46,754 nt of DNA from an uncultured Armatimonadota bacterium. Its GTDB lineage: Bacteria > Armatimonadota > Fimbriimonadia > Fimbriimonadales > Fimbriimonadaceae. A program made the position numbers and the translations under genes. The stretch is taken from positions 119,105 to 165,858 of the forward strand of contig CAIYLG010000018.1 of assembly GCA_903927025.1 (NCBI GenBank), in the 5' to 3' direction. Positions within the stretch are counted from its first letter, which is position 1. Every line of letters starts with the position of its first letter. A model generated the notes under the pieces. It did not search any database, was not told where the DNA came from, and saw only the letters and a list, made by a program, of their open reading frames with translations. Below, in pieces: positions 1-9,168 of the stretch.

Positions 1-1
1 G

Positions 2-916
2 ACTGCCTTTACGATAATCCCGGGCGTCGTCATTCTTCTTACGATGATGTCTTGTCGAGCGGGAAGCCCGTCCCATCCAAGCATGTCCTCCGGCCACAGC
101 CACAAGTCGTTGCTGGACGCCTTCCAACAAAAGCCAGGAATGGCGGACAGTGATTTGATTGGCAAGTTTGATGCGGCTGCAAAGCGCAAAGGTATCAACA
201 TCAAGGATCCCAAGTTTGATCTGAAGGCATTTGACCATGTTATCGATGCAATGTCAAAGGACAAGGGAACGAAGGCAGACGACTTATCCAAGATCCAAGC
301 GGTGAGGCCAGAGGTAGCCGCAAACAATGCCGAAAACGTCGAACAGTCAGCCGTCGATAAGGCCATCGCACAGATGCAGAATGGCAATATCGCATTCAAT
401 CACCCCGCTGAAATCGACACGGGCCACACCGCGGATGTTGCCCTGATTCTTTCCCCCAACAAAACGATCGATGCCATTAAGGCGGATATCTTGCAGGCCA
501 ACAAAGAGGCTGGAGTTGTTGAAGGCCACTCCATAAAGTGGTCTCCGTTCATGGAAGCCGACCTCGTTGGTGATGGCCTGAGCGTCACCAAAATTGGACC
601 CAGTATGCAGGCGGTAAGTGGCACCACCGATGCCACCTGGAACTGGAGCATCAAAGCACTGGAGTCGGATGAAGATACTCGCAAACTGCACTTAACACTC
701 AATGCCCTGATCACAATCGACGGGAAGGACAGACCTACTGCGGTTCGAGTGTTCGACGACACGATCAAGGTCAATAACCCTCTTCCAACTCGAATCAGAC
801 ACTTCTTTTCAGGCAATTGGCAGTGGATCGTCACCACGCTGTTGCTGCCCTTATTTGGTTGGATCGGAAAGAAGCTGTTCAAGAAGCGAAGAGCTAGGCA
901 CCAAGTCCGGAATTGA
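2..916 (+). CDS. Putative lipoprotein with C-terminal membrane anchor, 5' end cut by window
   Basis: The frame is open back to the first base. Codons before the first ATG (44) encode a hydrophobic stretch ending in LLTMMSC, which reads as the end of a lipoprotein signal peptide with Cys as the acylated residue. I therefore think the true start lies upstream of the window and the ATG at 44 is internal. The middle is helical and charged. The last third is beta-rich, followed by a hydrophobic segment near residues 258-275 and a basic tail (KKLFKKRRARH). From memory, the C-terminal part resembles a domain found near the end of some predicted signalling or conflict proteins, with a phrase like 'WNWSIKALESDEDTRKLHL' followed by a membrane anchor. 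This is a weak family assignment. Function unknown; the lipobox and a second anchor in one protein would be unusual, so one of the two readings may be wrong. Confidence 0.6.
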   Translation, partial: TAFTIIPGVVILLTMMSCRAGSPSHPSMSSGHSHKSLLDAFQQKPGMADSDLIGKFDAAAKRKGINIKDPKFDLKAFDHVIDAMSKDKGTKADDLSKIQAVRPEVAANNAENVEQSAVDKAIAQMQNGNIAFNHPAEIDTGHTADVALILSPNKTIDAIKADILQANKEAGVVEGHSIKWSPFMEADLVGDGLSVTKIGPSMQAVSGTTDATWNWSIKALESDEDTRKLHLTLNALITIDGKDRPTAVRVFDDTIKVNNPLPTRIRHFFSGNWQWIVTTLLLPLFGWIGKKLFKKRRARHQVRN

Positions 917-968
917 AGCTTGGGGTGGCGCCTGCAAGGTCGCCGCGCGTCTTGCCCGTTTGCATCCT

Positions 969-3900
969 TCAATTGGATAGCTGAAGCACGCGCACTGGTC
1001 CGAGCAATCCAGAGGGAAGCAGGGGGTCCTTGGCCCCGTAGGTTTGCCATGTGGTGTGCGTGACGCGCTGGTTCTCAGGAAGGGCAGAATCCCCGATTAA
1101 GCGGTTGGCCCAAAGGTTGGCAACGGTCACCTCCAGGGTGTTTCCTTTGGCCTTAAGCAACCCATTCGGAATCTCAACTCTAAATGGCGCGCACCACGCC
1201 GTGCCGATGTTGACTCCGTTCAACCGAACGCTGGCCGCGTTGCACACCGATCCAAGATCCAGTACCAAAGCGCGCTGAGCGGATACGGGTGCGTCGAACT
1301 TCTTCCGATAGACCGCTTTGCCCGAGTAGAACCGAATGGCGGGATCGGAGTTCTCTTTCCAGTCGGAGAGATGACCAAACCTGGCAGAGGAGGGTCCACC
1401 AAATCGCTTTTCGAACGACACTACCCAGCTTCCCGAAATGGCCGCGACGGGATGTAGTTCCGGAAAGTTTGTCGCGGCAGCCTGTGCCTGGCTCGCGTGA
1501 CGGGAGAACACTATAAAGCCGCTCTGATCCTTTGATAGGTGCATCGGGATCATGGTGACTCCGTGACTTCGATTCCATTTAGGTAACGGGCGGCAGTTTC
1601 CGGTGATCGGATCCCACCACTCAGGAGTGCCAACCGAGACCCTAAATAGCGCTTCGCCCTTGTAGTCCGAACCGGTACGGTTGGCAACAAAGTACAGGTC
1701 AGAGTCAGACAGCTTGCGATGTGAATACCTCAGCGAATCGTCACTGTCCAAATCTGGCGAAACGTGGAGATCGTTCTGCAAAATCTGCTCTGTGGTCGAG
1801 TAGTCCGGATACATGGAAGGCGAAGGCAGGCTCTGCGAGTTCAGCCCCCAAGGCCCCATCGTCCAAGGTCCCAACACTTTCAGCTTGAACCGGGCGGAAA
1901 CCTTCCATCCTGGCCCAGTTCGAACTTCGGTCGAACTCCCATCGGAATAATCGATCGCGATTTTGCCCAGCACTCCGGCTGGGTTGGGAGCGTCGCCATC
2001 GTTGGCGGCGAGTACTCGGATCGTGTTGTCCCCTGCTCGGAGAAGTGATCCTACATCGGCCAAGCCCACCTTGTGAAAGTCAGTGCCTTCCAAACACTGA
2101 GTGCCATTCACCACGAGTCGGAATCGATTGTCAGCAGTGAAAGCTGCTTGGGCTCGCTTCAGATGCTTACCCGGAGCCATCGAGAAGTGAATTTCAAAGT
2201 TCCGATCCCCAATCGGGGCCGCCACGGTAGGGTCTCCCTCATCTGTCCAGATCCATTGCGAACCATACAGGTCGACCGGGCGCGTCTCGGCAACATGATC
2301 GACAAAAACCGTGCCCTTCCCCACCTTCCGAGCGGTGCCAGGTGCGCTGTCTCCGAATAACCTATCGCAGACATGGTTCAGTCGCGTGTCCGCCTCTGGG
2401 AAAGCTTGCAGGCTCGGCGATTGCTTCGGTCGTCCACAGACGATCGATGCACCCGCTCTAACCATCTCTTCCAGCTTCAAAGCAAGAGAAGGGGTCATCG
2501 CATCGACCCTTGGAAGCACCAACAGCTGATAGCTCATCCCATCTGGGAACACGATGCGGCCGTCTTTAACTTTCGCCGCGGCGATCAGTCGGTCCGGCGA
2601 GCAGGCATCGAAGTTGAATCTCCTTCGGTCAGGCAGGTTGCCTATCGTGGCGTCATTTGGAGCGGTGAAAACGTTGGGAGCGCCTTGAGGAATCAAGTAG
2701 AGGATGTCCGCAACCGGTAAACCCTGTCGCAACAGGTGAGAGCACCTGGCTAAATATCGATGAAACGCGGGCACCATATCCCACCACGTTTCGGTTCGCT
2801 CCCAGTGGACGCCGTATGGTCCCATCGTCATCCCCGGATAGACGTTTGTTTCCGGCTGATGCTCGTAGCGATGGAAGTAGATTTTATTGATCCCACAGCC
2901 CAGCGCCCAATCCGCCTGAGCCTTCATCGAACCAGGATGCTGCAGCCAGCGATCACCATCGTCAGCCGTGAACGACTCCGCGCCAATTACCTTTTTACCG
3001 TTGGTGTGACCAACGGAAACGGCCTCGATACAGCTGTACTCCGTGTTGTAGCCAAATCCCTTCGACCAGAATTCACCCATCGGCTCAGTTGCCGCCGCAC
3101 CAAGGTCCAAGTCCGCAGTTGGGTTCAGATCATACGGTTCAAGGGAAAGGCCAAGCCCGTACTGATCTGCCCGGCGCTTTATGGTTCCAACGTGATTCGC
3201 GATCACCAACTCGTGAGCCGTGCGCCGAACATCCCACAGAAATCTCTCCGAAATGTTCACCGAGTCCACGACCGCACCAGCGAGCACCGGCAGGTACCGA
3301 AGCGGGTCGTAGCCTCGCAGAGCTTTGAACTCATCGCGGAATTTCGCCGACCAATTTTGCGAACCCATCTCCCAACTATCGAAGTGGAGAGCGGTGAGCC
3401 CCCTGCCCGGTGTCTGATTCGGACCGGTTTCTTGAACGATTGCATCGATGAAATGATCCAGGTGAGCGGTGATCCCTTCGCGATCAAATTTGTCGGTTTC
3501 GAATCCCAGTCCCAGGTTTGGAGCGGGGCGACTCGTTTGTCCCGTCAGTGTCCTTCCAAATCGATAGACTGTCCAGTTGCCCGCAGGTACGTCCCAAGTC
3601 AGCTCACCCGAAGCGGAAAGTTTTGAGGTGAGATCAATGACGGACTTTGAATCCACAGCAGACCCTGCTGGTCCCTCCAAACGATTCGGCTTGAGAAAGG
3701 CGGGCACGTTGGGCTGGGAGGAATAGGCTCCCCTGTAGACCAGGGATTTCCCGTCAAGATCTTCGATCTTGGCTCCCAGTAATGCGGTCGGTACTGCCAC
3801 AACCGCCTCGTCTTGGTAGAAATCCTCCCACAGCTTCAGCAACTCGGGTGTGAGAGTGCTCCGTCCGAAAAACGGCTCCCTTGGACGCGGACGCGCCAGC

Positions 3901-4319
3901 GTCCCCTCAAAGTGGCTTGGACCTTTAACCTTGGTTTGAGAAGCGACGAGATGCTGCATCGCGTGCTCAGGAGTGACCCAAGGCCCACCCGTCCCGCACC
4001 AGCCCGGTCCCGTTCCGAGGTCAATGCCGAGCCCCAGACGGCCTGCTTCATGGACCGCATGGCCAACGAGCGAAAGCCACTGTGGGCTCATGTACTTCAC
4101 GGGACCAACCGGAATCCCGATGTTGACTTCCAAAAAGATTCCGCCACCCAGCCCCGAGCGCTTCATATCTTCCAAGTCAGCGGTCATGCCATCCCGCGTC
4201 ATGTTGCCCTCCATGAAGTACCAATACACCCAAGGGCGGGCACTGTCTGGAGGCGATGCAAACTCCGTTCGAAGCTTCTGATTGGATAGGGCAAGGACGG
4301 CGAGTAGGAGGGCGGTCAT
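969..4319 (-). CDS. GH106-like alpha-L-rhamnosidase, secreted
   Basis: A 1116-residue protein with a short N-terminal hydrophobic leader (MTALLLAVLALS), so probably exported. The segment after it has the typical GH106 opening: 'PWVYWYFMEGNMTRDGMTAD', then a Gly-rich turn (SGLGGGIFLEV) and GIDLGTGPGWCGTGGPW. Members of glycoside hydrolase family 106 remove terminal alpha-L-rhamnose from plant or microbial polysaccharides. The length fits the family (about 1000-1150). The C-terminal 250 residues look like beta-sandwich, carbohydrate-binding-like modules (VRLNGVNIGTAW, LEVTVANLWANRLIG). It is transcribed leftward, behind the hydrolase at 4497-5519, with 177 bp between them. The long plus-strand open frames inside it are antisense shadows. 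The family call is from recognition, not a search; the exact glycan is unknown. Confidence 0.85.
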   Translation of the reverse strand: MTALLLAVLALSNQKLRTEFASPPDSARPWVYWYFMEGNMTRDGMTADLEDMKRSGLGGGIFLEVNIGIPVGPVKYMSPQWLSLVGHAVHEAGRLGLGIDLGTGPGWCGTGGPWVTPEHAMQHLVASQTKVKGPSHFEGTLARPRPREPFFGRSTLTPELLKLWEDFYQDEAVVAVPTALLGAKIEDLDGKSLVYRGAYSSQPNVPAFLKPNRLEGPAGSAVDSKSVIDLTSKLSASGELTWDVPAGNWTVYRFGRTLTGQTSRPAPNLGLGFETDKFDREGITAHLDHFIDAIVQETGPNQTPGRGLTALHFDSWEMGSQNWSAKFRDEFKALRGYDPLRYLPVLAGAVVDSVNISERFLWDVRRTAHELVIANHVGTIKRRADQYGLGLSLEPYDLNPTADLDLGAAATEPMGEFWSKGFGYNTEYSCIEAVSVGHTNGKKVIGAESFTADDGDRWLQHPGSMKAQADWALGCGINKIYFHRYEHQPETNVYPGMTMGPYGVHWERTETWWDMVPAFHRYLARCSHLLRQGLPVADILYLIPQGAPNVFTAPNDATIGNLPDRRRFNFDACSPDRLIAAAKVKDGRIVFPDGMSYQLLVLPRVDAMTPSLALKLEEMVRAGASIVCGRPKQSPSLQAFPEADTRLNHVCDRLFGDSAPGTARKVGKGTVFVDHVAETRPVDLYGSQWIWTDEGDPTVAAPIGDRNFEIHFSMAPGKHLKRAQAAFTADNRFRLVVNGTQCLEGTDFHKVGLADVGSLLRAGDNTIRVLAANDGDAPNPAGVLGKIAIDYSDGSSTEVRTGPGWKVSARFKLKVLGPWTMGPWGLNSQSLPSPSMYPDYSTTEQILQNDLHVSPDLDSDDSLRYSHRKLSDSDLYFVANRTGSDYKGEALFRVSVGTPEWWDPITGNCRPLPKWNRSHGVTMIPMHLSKDQSGFIVFSRHASQAQAAATNFPELHPVAAISGSWVVSFEKRFGGPSSARFGHLSDWKENSDPAIRFYSGKAVYRKKFDAPVSAQRALVLDLGSVCNAASVRLNGVNIGTAWCAPFRVEIPNGLLKAKGNTLEVTVANLWANRLIGDSALPENQRVTHTTWQTYGAKDPLLPSGLLGPVRVLQLSN

Positions 4320-4496
4320 CTTAAAGTCTCTGTGATAGCTGCCCTAGCTCAGCTCCGAGAACATTGGTCGGTGACGACTACAGTTGACACGGCGCTATCA
4401 CCCCTACGACGAAATGGGGAGCCCTTCAGTTCATGGAACTCACAACGGGGCGGAAAGCCACGCGTCTCGAGTTCTAACCGCCTGTCAGCTGACGGA

Positions 4497-5519
4497 TCAC
4501 TTCTCAGATAGAAATGCGTCGACAGCCGGCCCAACTTTGGACATTTCTGCCCCGGGTGCGGAGTGGCCCTCGTCGCCGGTCAGAACCAGAGTCTTGGCCA
4601 TCAAGATTTCTGCAAATTTAAGTGCAGGGGCTGGGTTCACGCAGTGATCCTGGGTCGAGACAATGATGAACACCTTCGCATGTATTGCGGCCGCCGTCGA
4701 TGTTTGACTCCCACCAAACGGCTTGAAGATATCTTGAGTGCAGAGGGCACTCAAGCCCGAAGCCATATCGTAAGGATCCCATGCCAGGAGAGCCTTTTCA
4801 AATCCATCAAAACTTCCAATGGCATCCTCACGCTTGGTGTGCTGCACGTAGTATCTAGGAGTGTTTAGGCCCAGCCAGAAGAAGTCAGCGTAGGTGCGAA
4901 TCAAGGATGCAGCCCATGCTTTATGGGCAATCGCCTGCCTAACCGCTTTCAGTCCCGCTGAATAGAACATCAGGTCATAAGATGTAGGCTGCGGTGATCC
5001 GACGATCGGTACCGCACAATCCATGAAGTCGGGGTAGGCAGATATCCATTGGAAGGTCTGCATGCCACCCATTGAGATCCCCATGACGGCGTGAAGGTGC
5101 TTTATCCCAAGCTTCAAGAGCATCCGATGTTGGCTCTCGACCATATCGCGGATCGTGATGGTGGGAAACGACACTCCGTGCTGACTTCGGCTGTTCGAAG
5201 CGGAGGTTGAGACTCCATTCGAGAGGGCATCAACCGCGATCACAAAGTATTTCGAGCTGTCGGCGAGTCCGCCGCTCTTAAAGGAGTTCCTAAGGTCGTT
5301 GGTCGTGCCGAGAAACCAGGTTGGCACCAGGATCGCGTTGGTGCCGCGCGGGTCAAGCTTTCCAAACGTCCGATAACCCACTCGGCAGGAATTGAGGGTC
5401 TTCCCGGATCGCAGCTTCAAATTCCCGATTTCAACAAACCGCTGGTCTCCCTCCGCCTGAGCGAAGCCAGAAATCGCCAACCCAGCGAAGAGTGCCAGAA
5501 TCATCTTTGAACTGCCCAT
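4497..5519 (-). CDS. Alpha/beta hydrolase, homoserine O-acetyltransferase (MetX)-like, with signal peptide
   Basis: The protein has the MetX/HAT fold pattern: a nucleophile elbow GISMGGMQ (Ser about 149 from this start), a late Asp in STQDHCVNPA and a His in GDEGHSAPG, giving the Ser-Asp-His triad in the usual order. The start at 5519 (ATG) places a clean signal peptide (MILALFAGLAISGFAQAEG) at the N-terminus; an upstream GTG at 5567 would add 16 residues before it. Cytoplasmic MetX makes O-acetyl- (or succinyl-) homoserine for methionine synthesis. An exported relative with a signal peptide is more likely an esterase or other hydrolase of the same fold, so I do not use the symbol metX. It lies upstream of the GH106 gene on the same strand, which may be coincidental. 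Confidence 0.8.
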   Translation of the reverse strand: MGSSKMILALFAGLAISGFAQAEGDQRFVEIGNLKLRSGKTLNSCRVGYRTFGKLDPRGTNAILVPTWFLGTTNDLRNSFKSGGLADSSKYFVIAVDALSNGVSTSASNSRSQHGVSFPTITIRDMVESQHRMLLKLGIKHLHAVMGISMGGMQTFQWISAYPDFMDCAVPIVGSPQPTSYDLMFYSAGLKAVRQAIAHKAWAASLIRTYADFFWLGLNTPRYYVQHTKREDAIGSFDGFEKALLAWDPYDMASGLSALCTQDIFKPFGGSQTSTAAAIHAKVFIIVSTQDHCVNPAPALKFAEILMAKTLVLTGDEGHSAPGAEMSKVGPAVDAFLSEK

Positions 5520-5712
5520 CGCCTGCGAAGTTACCCCAGAGAAGAACGGGGGTTCCCCAAGGTCCACACCACATAAGATGTTCTGGCTTAGTCGTCGTCA
5601 CGTTCGTTTCACGGCATCCAAGTCACCGTGCACCATGAACACTCGATGTGTCTCGAGTGTTGCGCTCGTGAAACCGGGCCTCAATATGGACCGTCGTAGG
5701 GTCGTGTTGCAG

Positions 5713-7002
5713 ATGGGACATCAACTAATCTCTACGGCTATCCGTAAAAGGCGCACGATCTGTTTGACGCTGGCACTCCTCACCGCCTCAGCCTTCGGGC
5801 AGAAATCGGAATTGCCAAGGGTGAACCCGGCAGATGTTGGACTCTCCGCGGAAAAACTCCAGCGCGTTCGCGAAATCGTTCAGTCAGCAATCGATAAGAA
5901 CCAAACCCCAGGAGTTGTTGTTCTCATCGGTCGCCATGGCAAGGTTGCGGACCTGGAGTCATTCGGGCAAATGGACCGTGAAGCAAAACGGCCGATGCGG
6001 CCCGATGCGATTTTCAGGATCTACTCGATGACCAAGCCGATTACAACGGTGGCAGCGTTGATCCTGATAGAACAGGGAAAACTGGGATTGGATGACCCGA
6101 TCTCGAAGTTCATTCCCGAGTTTGCGGACACCAAAGTCTATGACCGCACGGTGCCTGCCGGTGTCCCTACGACAACGCCTATCACAGTCCGCGACTTGAT
6201 GCGACACACGGCAGGATTCACGTATGGAATTCCAGGTGGAGGCCCAGTCGACAAGACCTACATGGACAGCCACGTTGAGGATGGTCGCGAGGCCCTGCCT
6301 TCGTTTGTACATCAATTGGCGGGCCTGCCCCTTGTCAGTCAACCCGGAACGAAATTCAATTACAGCGTCGCTACAGACGTCCTTGGGCGGATCATCGAAA
6401 TCGTCAGCGGTCAAACCCTCGATCTCTTCCTCCGGGACCGTATCTTTCGGCCCCTCGGCATGAGGGACACCGATTTTGAAATAAGCCCAAAAAACCTCGA
6501 TAGACTCACCACGAACTATTGGCGACCTGGCGCTGGACTCCTGAACCCCACCGATGTTCCGCAAAGAACAAGGCTTCTGCAGCGTCCCGTTTTCCTCGCT
6601 GGAGGCGGAGGTTTGGTTTCGACTGCCCGAGATTACAGCCGCTTTTGTCAGATGCTTCTAAACAAGGGAAAGCTAGGACGCGTACGCATCCTCAAACCGG
6701 AAACGGTGTCGGAGATGACCTCCAATCAGTTACCGCCTTCGGCCTTGCCGATGACTTTGGGAGGCTTCAAAGTACCCGGGCTCGGGTTTGGGTTGGGGGT
6801 TTCCGTGAGGATGTCGCAAAGCGCCGGCCAAGCCGATCCCGCGGCAGGAGAGTATGGCTGGAGTGGTTCCGCAAGCACCTTCTTTTGGGTTGACCCTGCC
6901 TTGGATCTGTATGTCGTCGTGCTTCAGCAAGTGGAGCCGATCAGCATCGGACTTCAACTCGGGTTGGAGCCAGCGGTGTTGGCGGCAGTCGAAAAACGCT
7001 AG
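5713..7002 (+). CDS. Class C beta-lactamase-like serine hydrolase (family VIII esterase type)
   Basis: A penicillin-binding-protein-fold hydrolase. The catalytic SxxK tetrad is SMTK at about residues 105-108 from the chosen start, the second motif is FNYSV (Tyr about 217), and the third is in the YGWSG region near the C-terminus, where class C enzymes have KTG and family VIII esterases often have WGG or HxG. The third motif is not KTG, so esterase or peptidase activity is more likely than antibiotic hydrolysis. The start at 5713 gives a normal signal peptide (basic KRR, then ICLTLALLTASAFGQ). The same frame is open to 5578, and another ATG lies at 5686. No strong ribosome-binding site decides between them. 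The stop overlaps the last 4 bases of the convergent OYE gene. Confidence 0.82.
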   Translation: MGHQLISTAIRKRRTICLTLALLTASAFGQKSELPRVNPADVGLSAEKLQRVREIVQSAIDKNQTPGVVVLIGRHGKVADLESFGQMDREAKRPMRPDAIFRIYSMTKPITTVAALILIEQGKLGLDDPISKFIPEFADTKVYDRTVPAGVPTTTPITVRDLMRHTAGFTYGIPGGGPVDKTYMDSHVEDGREALPSFVHQLAGLPLVSQPGTKFNYSVATDVLGRIIEIVSGQTLDLFLRDRIFRPLGMRDTDFEISPKNLDRLTTNYWRPGAGLLNPTDVPQRTRLLQRPVFLAGGGGLVSTARDYSRFCQMLLNKGKLGRVRILKPETVSEMTSNQLPPSALPMTLGGFKVPGLGFGLGVSVRMSQSAGQADPAAGEYGWSGSASTFFWVDPALDLYVVVLQQVEPISIGLQLGLEPAVLAAVEKR

Positions 7003-8069
7003 CCTTCTACGAATCCCGGCCATTTGCCCATGTAGTCAACGAACTTCGGGCTCAGCCCCTCGCGAGACAAATAGTCCCTGCTCACCGGCAGCAAATGCTG
7101 TTCAAAGCCGGGATCGGCTAAGACTTGGTTCGCGAAATCATGGTGGAGGATGGCGGCACGGCCAATGCTGACGAAGTCGGCACCTTCGTCTAGCATCCGT
7201 TGAATGACCGCACCCGAACCAATCTTGCCAGCAACCCCGAGTCGCACTCCGTTCCGTAGGAGGTCGGTGAAGTAAGACATCAGCGTCTTGCCCTTGAATT
7301 CATCCTCTTCTGGCTCCTTGAGTACGTCCCATAAGCTGAGGTCAAGATAGTCGTATCGGGCATCAGCCAAAACCTGCGAGGAAACTTCGATCGATTCCGC
7401 CACATTGATTCCGAACCTCTCAAGGGAGAGTCTCAACCCCACCTGAAAATCTGTGCCGCACCGATCACGGATCCCCTCAAGGATCTTCTTGATCGGGCTG
7501 AATCTATTCTCCAAGCTACCGCCAAAGGAATCGGTTCGCAGGTTGGAAGTTGGGGACAAGAATTGGCAAAGGATATAGCCGTGGGCACCATGAATCTCGA
7601 CTCCGTCGAAACCTGCCTTTTCGCATCGAACCGCGGCCGAAATAAAGTCTTCGATAAGCTGTTCAACTTCTGATGTGGATAAAGCTCGAGCTCCGGATTC
7701 AGGGTCGTCCGACGGTGCCACAGGAACCCCAACGAGATCTTTCGGAGATCGAGCCCCCGCATGGTGGAGCTGAACACTTGCATTGCTTCCGAGATGCTTT
7801 ATTCCCTTCGCAAGTCGGGTTAAACCGGGGAGGTGCTCATCTGAAAACACGCCAAGCTGGCCAGGGAAGCCTTGCCCAGCGGCCTGGACATGGGCTGCAC
7901 AGGTCATCGTCAGGCCAAAGCCACCCTGCGCCCGAAGGGTCAGCCAGTGATACTCTTCCTCCGACAGGACTCCATCGGCATGACTCTGGCAGTTTGTCAT
8001 GGGAGCCAAGAAAAACCGATTCTTGATCGGCTCTCCATGATTCAGGGTCAATTCTTGGGCCGGATTCAC
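6999..8069 (-). CDS. NADH:flavin oxidoreductase, Old Yellow Enzyme family
   Basis: A 356-residue TIM-barrel flavoenzyme of the OYE family. Visible family features are the N-terminal NRFFLAPMTNCQS strand binding FMN, QLHHAGARS at the second active-site strand, GVEIHGAHGYILCQFLSP with the conserved His pair region, and the late GSGAVIQRMLDEGADFVSIGRAAILHHDF phosphate-binding end. These enzymes use NAD(P)H and FMN to reduce activated C=C bonds; the physiological substrate is usually unknown. The start is GTG (8069); no clear Shine-Dalgarno sequence precedes it. It is tail-to-tail with the beta-lactamase-like gene, the stop codons overlapping by 4 bases. Confidence 0.88.
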   Translation of the reverse strand: MNPAQELTLNHGEPIKNRFFLAPMTNCQSHADGVLSEEEYHWLTLRAQGGFGLTMTCAAHVQAAGQGFPGQLGVFSDEHLPGLTRLAKGIKHLGSNASVQLHHAGARSPKDLVGVPVAPSDDPESGARALSTSEVEQLIEDFISAAVRCEKAGFDGVEIHGAHGYILCQFLSPTSNLRTDSFGGSLENRFSPIKKILEGIRDRCGTDFQVGLRLSLERFGINVAESIEVSSQVLADARYDYLDLSLWDVLKEPEEDEFKGKTLMSYFTDLLRNGVRLGVAGKIGSGAVIQRMLDEGADFVSIGRAAILHHDFANQVLADPGFEQHLLPVSRDYLSREGLSPKFVDYMGKWPGFVEG

Positions 8070-8142
8070 GAGTTCAGGTTACCAGCCGCGTTTCTGGTTC
8101 ATCCGACGTGACGATGGGCCACAGGTGCGATAACAGCTAAAG

Positions 8143-9063
8143 CTAAAGCCCGACCGCTGGTTCCAGCTTTCTACCAAACGTACTGCGTCGTCGACGTCGA
8201 TAGCCCTTTGTGGATTTCTCGTCGAAGTTCACGCAGAGCGTCCCCTGCGGGATCGAGTAGAAGAACTTTCGCATCGCTTCGAGATCTCGAGCGATGTGAG
8301 GCGGGATGAAGATTGACTCGTCTTCACTTGTCACTACGAAGCACCTCGCCCCGCCTTGTTGAACTTGAAATACGGCCTGAACCTCTGGCCAATTTATGGA
8401 TTTGCCGCCTCGGAACCGCGTTTCGGAAATCGACTCCGAGTTCATGCGAAGTCTGGCCGAGACGTCTCTTAGTTGATAGAATTCTTTCCAAATGCGTGTA
8501 CCAAAACCGCCTATGACCGCGGCACTGTTGCAGAAGTGGACCAAAACTCCCGCGAAGCAGCCTAATGTGCCGACGCTAATGATCCATGATCGGGCATCGA
8601 AAAGCGGCTCATCGACTTCGGCCACCGATGGAACCTGACCCGTTTTCCATCGCTTTGCCCGCAAGGCTTGCGTTGCATTCGAGACCATCAGGCGATGAAA
8701 GTCGTCAAACTCAATGTTTGGGAGTTTGTATTCCTTTTCTTCCGTCGCCACGCGCCAGTTTGAACGTGAGGACTGCCTGTATGCGGTCAGGTCAGAGTAG
8801 GGCAGGGCAAACTTAAGTCGGCCCAGCCAGTCGTAAGCTTCGATTCCCTGCGAAGTGGCCACGACTCTGCTGAACTTCAACATCATCGCCATCACCGTGA
8901 GCCCGATAACAACCACAGCCAGCCCGATGCAATTCGAAATCCAGGAAGAGTGCGCACTTCGATGCCGGAACAAGTGGACTAACAAGGGAGACGCCGCAAC
9001 AAGTCCGTAGCAAGTCACTACCGACGCGCGAATTTCTCGACTCACCTTGAATTCCCGGAGCAT
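8143..9063 (-). CDS. Hypothetical membrane protein with PH-like repeats
   Basis: I do not recognise a named family. The protein has two hydrophobic segments near the N-terminus (YGLVAASPLLVHLF and CIGLAVVVIGLTVMAMMLKF), then a soluble stretch like a bacterial PH/DUF304-type domain (SQGIEAYDWLGRLKFALPYSDL), a second hydrophobic region (WIISVGTLGCFAGVLVHF), and another PH-like stretch (SINWPEVQAVFQVQQGGARCFVV). It ends in a basic tail (KGYRRRRRSTFGRK). The alternation suggests a duplicated membrane-plus-PH unit. The start is put at ATG 9063; a TTG three codons upstream is the alternative. It follows the Gfo/Idh gene on the same strand after about 105 bp. Confidence 0.6.
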   Translation of the reverse strand: MLREFKVSREIRASVVTCYGLVAASPLLVHLFRHRSAHSSWISNCIGLAVVVIGLTVMAMMLKFSRVVATSQGIEAYDWLGRLKFALPYSDLTAYRQSSRSNWRVATEEKEYKLPNIEFDDFHRLMVSNATQALRAKRWKTGQVPSVAEVDEPLFDARSWIISVGTLGCFAGVLVHFCNSAAVIGGFGTRIWKEFYQLRDVSARLRMNSESISETRFRGGKSINWPEVQAVFQVQQGGARCFVVTSEDESIFIPPHIARDLEAMRKFFYSIPQGTLCVNFDEKSTKGYRRRRRSTFGRKLEPAVGL

Positions 9064-9168
9064 TGCGTTCAAGTGTGACCATCACAGGCACACTGCTGCA
9101 AGTTCAGGACCTACTTACGTCCATCATGGGCTCATTAGCGCCAAGTCAAGGTTCCCAAATTCGAGCGC

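Noticed and set aside
2760-3626. 288-residue plus-strand frame opposite the GH106 gene
   Set aside because: Antisense to a protein with clear family motifs; its own translation is Arg/Pro-rich without domains.
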